Of a stretch of 64,000 bases of DNA, positions 32,608 to 43,699 are shown piece after piece. Made by a program: the position numbers and the translations under genes. This DNA comes from Blakeslea trispora (lineage: Eukaryota > Mucoromycota > Mucoromycetes > Mucorales > Choanephoraceae). Location of the stretch: contig JAIWNE010000045.1 in NCBI GenBank assembly GCA_025331445.1, positions 62,001-126,000 of the forward strand. Direction: 5' to 3'. The notes under the pieces are model-generated. The model ran no database searches, was not told the origin of the DNA, and worked only from the letters and a program-made list of their open reading frames with translations. The stretch's first letter is position 1, and each line of letters begins with the position of its first letter.

Positions 32608-34928
32608 TCAAGATTCAAATAATAGCTTTTCAATCCAATAAAAGACAATTTGCATCACTTTACTACTTGGTATCTGATCAGAAGTAGCTGCGGCCAGTGC
32701 TTGTTCAATACCTGCTTGTGATGTACTACCATCCAACAGAAAGGTAGACGTCACAATACCAAAAAAATAGACAAACAGAGTATACATGGCAAATGTTACT
32801 GTGTTGGTAATCACTTTGTCATCTTTTCTGGTCATCACTTTGGTTGTATGTTCTCTTGGATCAGCAGTGACACTTGTGGTACTCAATGTCTAAAGGATGA
32901 TATCTTAATGCATATCCCAATCAGAACTAAATGTGTATTACCTCATGCAAATCTTGAACTGTTCGTTTCTTTTTAGCAAGATGGCGATGATGGCGCATGC
33001 GTAAAGGTGTCCAAATATCATGAACAGGAGGCTGAGGTATACTTAGATCAATTGAATTTAGTGCGGGTATGGGTGAATGTATGCTCTCTTCCATGTTCAC
33101 AACAGTAGTATGTTCAGAAGGCAAAGGAAAGATTGGAACTGGATGTGTCTTGCGCTTCAGTTCTGCTAATTCATTGACCAGTAGTCTGTTTTCTGAATCC
33201 AAGGCCTTTCTCAAGTAATCCAGCTCACTTTTTACACGATCCAAGTCTCTTTTGGTCTCTGTTGCTCGATGCTTATAGTAATCCTTTTCATCTTGCACAG
33301 ATTTTATTCTTATGTCCTATTTCACCCTAGTTAGTATCTGTAGAGAATGGATAGCTTCAAACTTACTCCATTGTAAGGTGTTAGTTCATTCTCCAATGTC
33401 TTGATAAATATAAGTCAATGTCAGCCGTCTATCATGTCATTTAAGCATTCAAATTACCTTGAGTGAGAGTGTAGGTTCTTCAAGCACTACATTTTTATCA
33501 CTTGATGTGGATGTAGAAGAAGATAATAATAATGAGAATTCGCTGTTGTTGTTTTGATGATAAAGTGCTTCATCTAAATCTGTCTTTAGTGTGTCAATGA
33601 TCTCCTTTAGCTTCTCGTTTTCGGATTTCTGTTCAGCTAGCTGTTGGTGTGTTTGAGCTGATGTCTCTAGCTCATGCTCCAATGTATTCTGAAGTTCAAT
33701 CAGACGCTTTCTCTCTACATTCAGCCCCTTCACTTCAGAATGAAAACTCTCCAACAGCTCTTCTGTCTTTTCAAGATCCAGTTCTTTCTGCTTGAGTAGC
33801 TCTTGAAGTTTCTGTGTTTCCTCTAGATGACACATAAGTCAAACTTTTCCTATTCCAAACAAAATCACTTACGACACTTTTCATCAAATAGAGCTTTGAT
33901 AGAAAGATACACTTGCTTTTGATTTGTTTCTGAACGTTGTACTTTTGATATATGTGTTTCTAACTACAAGTGTATTATCTAGGGTTAGTCTCGGTTTTTT
34001 CTTGTTATACATATAAATATATATATTTTACAGCACTGATTTGATCCAAACTGTTCTTTTCTTTGCCTTTGTATTCTTGAATCTCTTTTCTCTGCTTAAC
34101 AACCTCCAAGTTCATATCATCCACTTTGTTCTGTAGTTCAATAATACGATCTTCATTATCACGTGTCATGGAGGCCAAGCTTTGTTCTGAATGCTTTAAT
34201 CTTTGAGTGAGCTTAAGAGATCGACGATAGTATTTGGCTACTTCTTTTTGATTTAAATACTTAAGAAGAGACCATGTTAGTACTGCTATTTGACTAGTCT
34301 TAGAAAATAAATTTACTTCTTCTTCTTCTTCTTCAGTGCGTGTTGGTGTAGTCTATCCATAGATTGATTGTCAACTCGTGTCATTTTTCTTTTTGCTAAC
34401 AAGATTAATAGTTACAGCGGGTTCTTCTGTTATCAACTCTGGATGCTCGTCAAACACACTTCTTTCTATAGAAGAGGCTACAGCAGAAGGTCTTCTTTTC
34501 CACTGCATTGTTTTCTTCAAGATAGAGGCACTTCTGGTCCGAGTAGGTTTATGTTCTGCAGAGTTGGAAGGAGTAGATAGAGATGAAGTAGGTGTGGGCG
34601 GACAGACAATCTTCAAGAGATTAAGAATGTCATCCGCTGTCATTTCTAGGTCGGGATTGCTTTGAATATAAGGCAAAATAGCCCTTTTCTGAATCTCGGT
34701 CAGCAAAGTGACCTGTTCAGACACTTCATATTTATCAATCAAATTCAACAAGTCTTTTGTGAAAATAAGACCGCATTGGTCATGTTGTTCTACTAGCTTT
34801 GCAAGTTGAACCTTTAAAACTGTAAAAGGAATGGGCCGGGTTTCCTATAGTTACCGAGAAGGATCAGCGCACAAAGTCATGGAAAAGAGAGGTGGATGAC
34901 ATGTATATGGGGAAGTTACTTTTTCCAT
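32608..34928 (-). CDS. Coiled-coil tail-anchored membrane protein, function unknown
   Basis: Nine exons on the minus strand (34928-34920, 34844-34401, 34352-34317, 34259-34032, 33963-33873, 33822-33458, 33400-33368, 33316-32942, 32889-32608) give 620 residues, all phases matching. The first exon is only nine bases (MEK). A helical N-terminal region (LKVQLAKLVEQHDQCGLIF...ADDILNLLKIV) precedes a Ser/Thr/Arg-rich linker, then about 280 residues of heptad coiled coil (for example LELQKELLKQ-like blocks and ELETSAQTHQQLAEQKSE). A Pro-rich basic segment follows, and near the end there is one membrane helix (TFAMYTLFVYFFGIVTSTFLL) with a 45-residue tail. The layout suits an organelle or vesicle tether or a nuclear-envelope linker, but no KASH-type proline end is present and no family is recognised. 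Confidence 0.72.
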
Positions 34929-36352
34929 AATAGTATTGGTATTCATTAGGTATTAATTGTTTATTTATGGCGATGTGTATAGTAACAAATTAAGTAAGAA
35001 AAAAAAAAAGAGAGAGAGAGAGGCCTACTGGTTATTTTCTCTCTCTCTTCTTTCAATTAGACAAAAAAAGGAAAGGAGAGAGAGACAAGTAGAGAGTTTC
35101 CAGTCTCCATTGGTCATTTTACTGTAAATATTGGCTGGATTTTAAAACTCAGTACACAGGATTTCAAACTCAATTGGTCATTATTTTTAAACCTCTTTAA
35201 TTTTCACATTGAGTTTTATTTTTGGAATGAATCATTAAGATATAAAGAAGGGTCTTTTATAAATAGAGTGAATGAAACAGCTCTAAACAACAAAGATCCT
35301 TCCGTTGAAGCCAGTCAAAAACCTCAAGAAGCTGGTCAAGAGCAGCAAAGATTTTAGCAGTCTTATGACTGAGTTACAAAGCACATTGGAGAACATTTCA
35401 TGCAAAATTTAATGCTACTAGTAGTTCGATTTAAACAATAGCTTCATTCTTTTACGAGTGAAATAATGCAAGTGAGATCGAATCAGTGCTTTGCAGTAAA
35501 TTATAAGTACAAACTAAGCAATGAAATTAATTTATCAGCCTCTGATATAAAGTCAAGATTAGACAATGACACTTTCTTCATCTTTACTTATTACAATAGT
35601 CGCTTTATTCAATAGTGTTCATATTCTCGAGAAAGGCATTCTCATATTGTGTGCTCTTAAGTTGAATGGTATTCTACCACTTGAAGCAATACAAGTCAAA
35701 GGATTGCTACTCTTATAGTGGGAGTACTCTCAAATCGAGCGAAAAGACAATAGCAAATAATACTACATTGTTAATTCAAACAAAACGTTGATACAGACAT
35801 CTTGATCTGCATTGCTTTTGCAAAAGACTAAAGATTCAAAAACGCCTTCCTAAAGACAACTACAGATTGTAACACTACCTCGGCCCCACTTGGTTGTGGG
35901 AGCATTGTGGTTCACCAAACCGAAAATACATCCTTAATTCACTCTTTCCTTATTCCAGTAAATCCTGATGTGAATTTGTAGATACATTGCAAATAGAGAT
36001 TCTATTTTATCATAAAACATGCCTTTATACGGCTAAAGAACAAGGTACGACTATAACTATTGTGCTCACTTATATATGTTAATATCAAAGAGATCAGGTT
36101 TAATCGATAAAAGTGACTTTGGTACTCAGGCTCTATCAATGTGGGCAAGCGATTGATATCTGCATTATTTAATCTGACGTGATGCTAAAATAAAGTGTGA
36201 AGAGCAATCTATTGTATACATGAGTAGTCTGCATAAATGGATTTGGTAAGCCACATTACAAATCGTTGTGACGTTTTTTATTTTTGAATGTTTGGTTCTT
36301 TGAAGAAGGTTAATTACTTGCTTGTTTTTTCCTTAAACTTATACAACACACC
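34929..36352. other. Intergenic, contains repeat copy D
   Basis: Upstream of both the coiled-coil gene (minus) and the EFG1-like gene (plus). It has an AG/CT-rich hairpin-like block at 35009-35090 and the repeat at 35594. No coding frame is supported. Confidence 0.5.
35594..35719 (+). repeat. Dispersed repeat copy D, related to inverted-repeat elements
   Basis: Begins CAATAGTCGCTTTATTCAAT with TA just outside, and is highly similar over about 125 bases to copy C (30951-30826, opposite strand). A degenerate inverted counterpart (CTATTGTCTTTTCGCTCGAT read on the minus strand) lies about 30 bases past the shared block, near 35752, so D may be nearly full length. Confidence 0.7.
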
Positions 36353-37197
36353 ATGAAGCCCACACAACAAAGCCACAACAAGAACAGGAACAACAACAAC
36401 AACAACAAAATACCCAAGAATGACAAGAAGAAAGCAAGTGATGCTTTAAATAGTAGTGGCAAGATCAAGAAGAAGGTTCGCGATATTAAGCGTATGTTAA
36501 ACAAGGTACTTGCTTTCAAAAAGAAATAAAAAGAGATAGCCTATGGTAGATTATGCTAAAACCCTTTCAAATAGGCTGACAAGTTGCCTGCTCAAGCCAC
36601 TATTGAAGCAAAGAGAAAGCTGAGAGCGCTTGAATTTGAATTGGGCGAGAAAATGATTGATGATCAAGAACGTGCAAAAGCAGCTAAATATCATAAAATC
36701 AAGCATTTCGGTAAAGAAAAAACAAAAAAAAATGAATCAAATAAAGCAACTCACCTAAACCCATAGAACGCAAGAAGGTTATGAGGAAGTTAAAGCAAGC
36801 CAAGAAAGCTTTACAAGAAAACTCAGATGAGACAAAGACAGCCGAACTTCAATCCAAGGTGGACGATGCAGAAATCAAATTGCTTTACACCTCTCATTTC
36901 CCCAAATCATTGCATTATGTATCGCTCTTCCCAAGCTCAAATGAGCAAGATCCTACTAGCAGCGCTAGACGAGAGAAAATGTTGAATGAAATCAAGAAAG
37001 CGTTATTGGAAGGAGACAAAGATTTGTTATTATTGCAAAAGCGCTATCGAGATGAATATAAAGAAAAGCTTATCAAGCGAGGCACTATTGCACCTGTTGC
37101 ACCTGTAGATGAAGAAATGACTGAATCCAAGCCAGACAAGGACACGACTGATGACAGTAGTGATGAGGAAAAGGACGACTTTTTTGAGAAAGCTTAA
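36353..37197 (+). CDS. EFG1: rRNA-processing protein Efg1
   Basis: Three exons (36353-36505, 36575-36710, 36767-37197) give 239 residues. The N terminus is very rich in Asn, Lys and Gln (a CAACAACAA run), followed by the Efg1 pattern: a basic KIKKKVRDIKRMLNK helix, LPAQATIEAKRKLRALEFEL, AKAAKYHKIKHF and RKKVMRKLKQAKKAL, then a variable region and an acidic tail (DDSSDEEKDDFFEKA). Efg1 is a nucleolar component of the small-subunit processome needed for early 18S rRNA maturation. Highly charged composition is normal for the family. It converges with the Ssh4-like gene. Confidence 0.85.
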
Positions 37198-37353
37198 TCT
37201 CTTTTCTCTTTCATATGTAAATAATAATAGAAATATTAAAAAGAAAACGAAATGTTTATTTGATGATATCTACAGCTTTGTTCAAGGCGCAAATGATAAA
37301 AGAAAGGAAAAAAGAGGAGGAGGGGGAAAAGATTGGTATTCACAGGTTTAAAA

Positions 37354-38623
37354 TCAATCAAGTATGGATGAGTGTTGATTGTTGGTATCTTGTTGAGCTA
37401 AATGATAAGGTGGTGGTCTGTTAAGGCGATGAGCATTAGAAGTATTTCGTGGAACACCCTCCATATCAATCAGAGTAGCTTCATTCTGTGTTGCTTCGGA
37501 GGCGGTCGATTGAGTTCCCATGGCCAATAGGATGGTGTCTCTTTCTGTGCCATAAGCAGGTGGTGGTAATAAAGTGCCTTGAGGAGGAGCTAGTCCCCAC
37601 TTCTTCACATTGGCTTCAACAAACACAAACCCCATTTGTCCTAAATTCACATGGACCTGGCATGGACCATTAGCACCAATGGTAGGAAACAAATTCCATC
37701 GCATGCCTGTATATGCTTCTTCTATCTTTCTGCCATTGCGAGTGAAAAAGATGGATCCAGTTCGATATCGATAACCAACACCAATGACATCACCATGCTT
37801 ATAAGGTAAGCCATAAGGCTTTTTGTTGAATGGAGAGCTAAAGGATTTGCTGCCATCGTTTGAGAAATAGCCAATGGAGTATCGATTCCAACCTTTATTA
37901 TTATTATTATTATTATTATTTGTTGATTTTATTGTTTTAACTAACATATAAATAGAAATTGTTATCTTTGCTTACCTGGTAATCTCCAACTAGGATAAGG
38001 TTTTGTTGCTACTCCAACAGATACAATAGTACTTTCAGGCTTATCAAACATCTTGGCCTAAACAACAACAACAAAAAGAGCATGGATACAGTCAATTCAA
38101 ACTAAAAGACACAGAAAAAAACAAAATTTTCTTTTTACCTCCCAATAATACACTTCTTGATTTTGTGGTAAAGGTAAGTTAGTCTGAACACAATTCTCGC
38201 CTTCCATAAATTGAACTTCAGTTCTTCCTGCTACAAACACATTAGCTTCTGGTTCCCATTCAAACTCAAAAGCTGAAACACCCTTTTCTTGAATTGACTG
38301 GTATTGTGGTGGTGTAATATCAGTAGGGATACTATTGGGAGGGTGATGTTCCTGCCAAGCTAATAAATATGTTTAGCATAGATGAAGATATAAATCAACA
38401 AAACATCTGATTTACTTTTTGCACTTTCGTAGCTGAGACGAGCATCTTCAGACAGAGTAGCAATATCCTCTTCCGAATCCGAGCATATGTTATCAAAATC
38501 TCCATTTAGGGACAGAGGCAGTTCAATGGGTGATCTTGTGAAAAACAAGAGAACAATCACAACAATAAAGAATACAATAATTCCGGTGATAAAAATCCAG
38601 GTATACGCTGGCTGATGTTGCAT
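37354..38623 (-). CDS. Ssh4/Ear1-like SPRY-domain adaptor for Rsp5 ubiquitin ligase
   Basis: Four exons on the minus strand (38623-38416, 38359-38139, 38057-37976, 37892-37354) give 349 residues. A short lumenal end is followed by one membrane helix (WIFITGIIVFFIVVIVLLFF), an acidic linker (DNICSDSEEDIATLSEDAR), a PPQY motif, and a SPRY domain at about residues 90-260 (YYWEAKMF, SVGVATKPYPSWRLPGWN, SIGYFSNDG, GDVIGVGYR, IFFTRNGRKI). The C terminus carries a second PY motif, PPPYHLAQQ. Ssh4 and Ear1 sit in endosomal or vacuolar membranes and bring Rsp5 to cargo through PPxY motifs; both motifs and the SPRY order fit. An (ATT)n run forms the 3' part of the third intron. Confidence 0.85.
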
Positions 38624-39776
38624 TTTCTACTATCCTCTCAATTTAGTGCTTTTGTTTCGTTTCGTTTTAGAGAAGAAAAGGTGTTGCGTCCAAGAGAAAT
38701 AAAAAAGAGAGAAAGAAAGAAAAAAAAAGTAAGGAAAAAGAAGAAATCCTGACGTATAATTTTATTAACTGAATTTACACACTCAATTTTCTTTTCCCGC
38801 AAAAAAAACAGGGAAAGCTGAAACTAAACAATTGAGACCTCGGGTTTAATTTCTTTGCCAATCAAACAGACATCTAAAACGAGAATCCTCCCCTTCTTAT
38901 TTATAAAGCAGATAGAGTCCGCCAAAAGGAATATGAATGTTCCTTTGGTCACTTGATTTTTTCAACCTTACATAGAGCTGGTGTAAAGGCTATGATAAGG
39001 CCTAACATATTGTGTACCTTCCAGTCTGTAGAGAAGCTAAGGACAGCTGACAAATACCACTGGTTATTTTTAAACTAGTTTGGGGAGGGGGTAATAACAC
39101 AACTCAGCCAGCTTTATCAGAAACAATAGTAAATCTATTGAAGAATAAAAAAAAAGGTTTGTATAAATCTCGCAATCTACCAACACGATTAAAAATATCC
39201 AGCAAGCTGTAGCTGGCAAACGAATATCAATTGATAACTGTGTGAGATGGCTTGAGTCTGAGAAGCAAAGATGGTATCCTTACATAAATAATGTACATCA
39301 GGGCATGAGTATTCTCTTAGTGAAATAACCCAAGTCATCCATGCTAGTGGTACAACCCTGACCTTGACCAGTAAGTGCATGCTGCCAAGCTAAATAGATG
39401 GCTAGGATAACTATTAGAGTACACATTCAACGTACTATGAGCCCATTTTCTTGAAAAATTGACAATTGGCTTGAACTCAAGCTATAAAAGTTAAAGAAGG
39501 CATAAAAAAACCAAACCTTTAATCTGAGACATGGAAGCAAAAAAAAAAAAAGGCTGAGACGATATTAATCCCACTTTTTCCTATCAGTAGATGCTTGAAA
39601 GGTGTGGTATTTGGGGAAGCATTCATTGAAAGATAAGGCGCGCTTTTAAAAGGTAACAAGAAGAAATGCTTTAGTATAAAATGTATTGTTTATTGCTTTT
39701 AGAATTTTAAGACTATAAAAGAAAGAACTGAAAGGCGAGTTGGATTAGATTTGTTATTAAGGAGGGCCTCTTCTGT
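38624..39776. other. Intergenic, no gene seen
   Basis: Lies upstream of the Ssh4-like gene and downstream of the ATPase gene, both minus strand. A/G-rich leader at 38690-38740 reflects a C/T tract in the coding sense of the Ssh4-like gene. The small frame at 39189-39380 has no support. Confidence 0.5.
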
Positions 39777-42700
39777 TCATTCCGTTAAAATGTATTCACT
39801 AAATTGATGAGGTTTGATGGGTTTGAGAAATCTTCGCTTTAGTAACTTGTAAGCTTCTCCGAAAGCAATAGTAAGAAACAGTAGAGCGACAACAATAGCC
39901 CATTCCCAGGTGATAGGAAGCATATAAAATCCTTTTTGTGACACATCAGGTACATAGAAGAATATCAAAAGACAAACAATATCAAACAAAATGGTATATG
40001 AAACTGCCTTTGTTCTTATGGTCTTTTTGATGCCTTGCATATCGAATTCAGACTCTCGGTGGGAACGACAATGAATCATGATGACAATACTTGCCAGGGA
40101 TACATAAGCCAAAAACAAACCGCGGGCACGATAGAGAGATTCACAAGACGCGTAATCAAAAGAAGTATCACAGTTAGCGCCTTCTATACCATGATGACCT
40201 CGAGTGTATAAAGGGATAATAAAGCTGATTAAGGATAACACAGCCAAACAGATGGCATAAGAAAATAGGTCTAAAATAATTTCTCGATTAAACAGACTCT
40301 CTTTTGGTGACCGAGGTGGCTCTTTCATGATTGTCTTGGATGGAGGCAATATGGACAAAACACCTGCAGGAGGAGTGACAACAACGAAGAAAAACAAGAT
40401 TTGAATTGTGGATATAGGCAGAACGCTTCGATTTTCGGTGTCTCTAAACGCAAGCGCAACCATGAGAACAAGCCAAAGACTCAATACAGAAATCCAGTAG
40501 TAAAGCAAGAACCGTTGAATGTTTTGATAGATTCGTCTTCCTTCCGCAATAGCTCGAATAATAGTGGCAAAGTTGTCATCTGTCAGGATAATATCAGAGG
40601 CTTGTTTGGCCACATCACTTCCATTCTTTCCCATCGCTATACCAACGCTAGCTTTACGAAGAGAAGGCGAATCATTTACACCATCACCAGTCATAGCAGC
40701 AATATAGTCTCGTCGTTTGGATGCCTCAATCATCTTGACTTTAGTTTCAGGTGAGCAACGAGCAACAACAAAGGGAAGGTGAAGAAGCTGATCTATCTCA
40801 TCATCTGTCAAGGCATCGAATTGAGGTCCTGTCATAACAAGCTCTTTGAGCACCTCAGGCGACATTTTTTCGTTCAATATGTTTAGCTCCTTTGCTATTG
40901 CTGTAGCTGTAATAACGTGGTCACCAGTCAACATATGCACAGAAATTCCTGCTTGATGAGCTTCTTTGACAGCCTGAAGAGACTCAGGTCGAGGAGGATC
41001 GTAAATACCGGTAAGGCCGAGGAAGATCAAATCCTTTTCAACCAAGTCGCGATTTGTATTTGCATCGTAAACAGCACCTTCTTCTTTTCGATAGGCTAAA
41101 GCAATAACACGAAGACCTTTAGCTGCTAAGCTATCGACACGACTCATTACTTCATCCTGCCATTCTTTCGATTCAGCGCCTTGACAAATAGGAAGAATTT
41201 TTTCAACAGCACCTTTTGTGAATACTGCAGTATAATTTGATTGCTGATTGTACCATACTGTTGACATCTTTTTGATAGTTGAGTTAAACTGATATTCTTG
41301 AATCAACTCCCAGCCATAGTCTGTGGCCAAGCGTGGCTTTCCTCTATCAAATTTATGTGCAAACACCTGTAATGCAACTTCAGTAGGAGCGCCACTGGGA
41401 ATCCATTCATCAGATTCCCCAATGTCTTTTTCTTGTGTTGGCATATCAATCGCTACATTGCTATGGCGAGTTGAGGTCTTGGTCAATGATTTATGAACTT
41501 TGATCTCATCGTCTTTAGGTTCGCGACATCGAATACTTGACATATTGCAAAGAGCAGCACATTCTATCAATCGGGCAATGTCTTCGTTAACATGTAGCTT
41601 TTCTTTCTCAAACAATTCAGTGGACTTGGAATTCAGCGGGTTGTCCTCCAACTTGTCAAAGGTACGGTAAGCTTCACCTTGAGGTGCCAATCCATTGGGA
41701 GTTACATAAAAGTAGCCTTCCTTAGGAGTCCAGAAGCGAACAACAACCATTCTTGCCATAGTAAGCGTACCTGTCTTGTCAGAAAAGATATGCGTTAGAG
41801 AGCCTAGCGTCTCTAGTACTTTGAGCTTTCGAACAATGGCTCGGTGTCGTGTCATCTCTTTGCCTCCAATAACAAGAGTTAAAGTCAATACGGTAGTCAG
41901 ACCAGCTGGCAAAACAGACAAAGCGGCATTAATTGCGTACATAACAATAGGGTAGTCAATCTTGAACTTGACAGAGGCAAAGACAATAATTATGGAGACA
42001 ACGCTGACACAAAGTAAGAATAAATACATTCTGTGCAAGCCTTTTTGGATTTGTGTACGACTTCCATCATCAGCATCGCTTAATTTTTCAGCTACTTTGC
42101 CTATTTCTGTCTTCATACCGGTAGATGTGACAATTGCTTGGCCACGACCTTTACTAATAAATGTTGAACTGTATACCATGTTTCTACGATCGCCCAAAGG
42201 CTCATCTATGTATTAAATTATGGTTGAGAAGAAAATTCAAAAAATAAAACCCAAGTTCACATACTTTCATCGTTCAAAGTTATCAATTCCTTTTGAACTG
42301 GCATCGATTCACCTGTCAATAAGGCTTCCTCGGCTTCAAGATTAGACAAATAGACAAGTCGGGCGTCAGCGGCTACAGAGTCGCCTTCTTTAAGCACCAA
42401 AATATCACCAGGTACTAATTGGTTACTGGCAATAGTTTGTAAATTGCCATCCCGGGTGACATCGGCAGTAGGTGTACTGAGTTCTTTGAGAGCAGCCAAT
42501 GTTTGTTCTGCAGCATATTCTTGTTGAAATGTCAAGTAAAAGTTTATAAAAGCAACAGCGATTAAAATTGGTCCAGTGATATAATCTTTTAAACCAAGTG
42601 AGACAGCACCCAAGGCAATAAAGATCCAATTCATGAGATCCAGAAACTGACGCAATAAGATTCGTATCCAAGAATTGCCTTGCTTTGATTCAAGTTCATT

Positions 42701-42850
42701 TAGACCATAAATCTGTTGTCTTTTGACTGCTTCATCTTCAGTCAGACCATTTTCAAGTGATGTATTGAGCTGGGCAGATATATCTTCTACTGGCTGCGTA
42801 TGCCATGCCACTTTTATAGTCGCTTTTTCTGTATTATTTGTGCGAGACAT
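39777..42850 (-). CDS. P2D-type (ENA family) cation-exporting ATPase
   Basis: Two exons on the minus strand (42850-42265, 42205-39777) give 1004 residues. The start chosen is the ATG of MSRTNNTEK. P-type motifs: TGES in the actuator domain (ALLTGESMPV), the phosphorylation site DKTGTLT with Asp about residue 338, KGAVEKI in the nucleotide domain, MLTGDHVITA, and TGDGVNDSPSLRKA in the hinge. About ten membrane helices: two near the N terminus (WIFIALGAVSLGL, ITGPILIAVAFINFYL), two flanking the actuator, and six after the hinge. The VNDSPSL and DIILTDDNFA sequences are typical of fungal ENA-type Na+/K+ exporters rather than plasma-membrane or Golgi Ca2+ pumps. Expected to export Na+ or K+ at the plasma membrane or vacuole. 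Confidence 0.85.
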
Positions 42851-43699
42851 GGGCAATCAAACCGATACATTCAGTTTGTAAGATTGAAGAAGTCTATTTA
42901 TACAGTTTTACAAAAGAAGAAAAGATGTAGCATTCGCTGAAGTTTGCTTTTTTTTTTTTGTTCTGGTGTTTCTATCTCGGCGACTTAGAGCGATGTCGAA
43001 AGTGGTACAATTAGATCATTAAAGCTCAGTATGCGTCCTTTTTAGGAATAATAAGGCCATGGACATAACAATTCTACCATTGAGGTTAGACAACCGAAGC
43101 ACTGCTTATTGCATATAAACATCTCGGCGATCATAAGCGATTGAAGGCTAAAAATTATTTGAGAACACTTCATATTGATTTTTGATATTTATCAATAATC
43201 ATTGCTCTCTACTTTCTTTGTTCTTAATCAGATCAAACTTTGTTGTTACATTAGCAAGGTACAATCTTTGACGATTCAAACGTAAATTCTGTTGGTATTG
43301 CCTCTTCTCTTGTATTGCTACTCTTCTTTTTTTTTGGGAGAGGGCGGGGTTTGAAGGCTTGAGCAAAAGTAATTATGAAAGATTACTTGGATGCGTTAAA
43401 AAGAAGTGAGAATAAAGAGAAAGGATGGTTACAAGCAAAATAAACCAGATGTAAAATATGTAGCTTTACATGCCTATGAAGCTTACCATCATTTTATTTT
43501 CCCAGAAAATTTTAAATCGTGCCGAACAATTTTAACGATTGCTGCTGTAGGGTGCAGCATAGGATCCAACAACAAAAATTGATCTGGACTTTCAATGCCT
43601 CTCAGATGCCCTTTCTTTTGTCTTAATCTTTCTCTGTATATTCTCCTTTGCCAAAACAATTGTTGATATAGTTTTTTATCAACCGCTTTACAGCAATCC
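42851..43699. promoter_or_regulatory. Divergent intergenic region between the ATPase and Slm1-like genes
   Basis: Holds the promoter of the minus-strand ATPase gene and of the plus-strand Slm1-like gene. Features seen: poly-T run near 42950, GC-rich GGGAGAGGGCGGGG at about 43338. A minus-strand frame from 43489 overlaps its right part and is discussed under findings. Confidence 0.4.

Noticed and set aside
35009..35090. AG-run followed by CT-run as a possible structured RNA
   Set aside because: Low-complexity purine and pyrimidine tracts pair trivially; no conserved loop or flanking promoter is seen.
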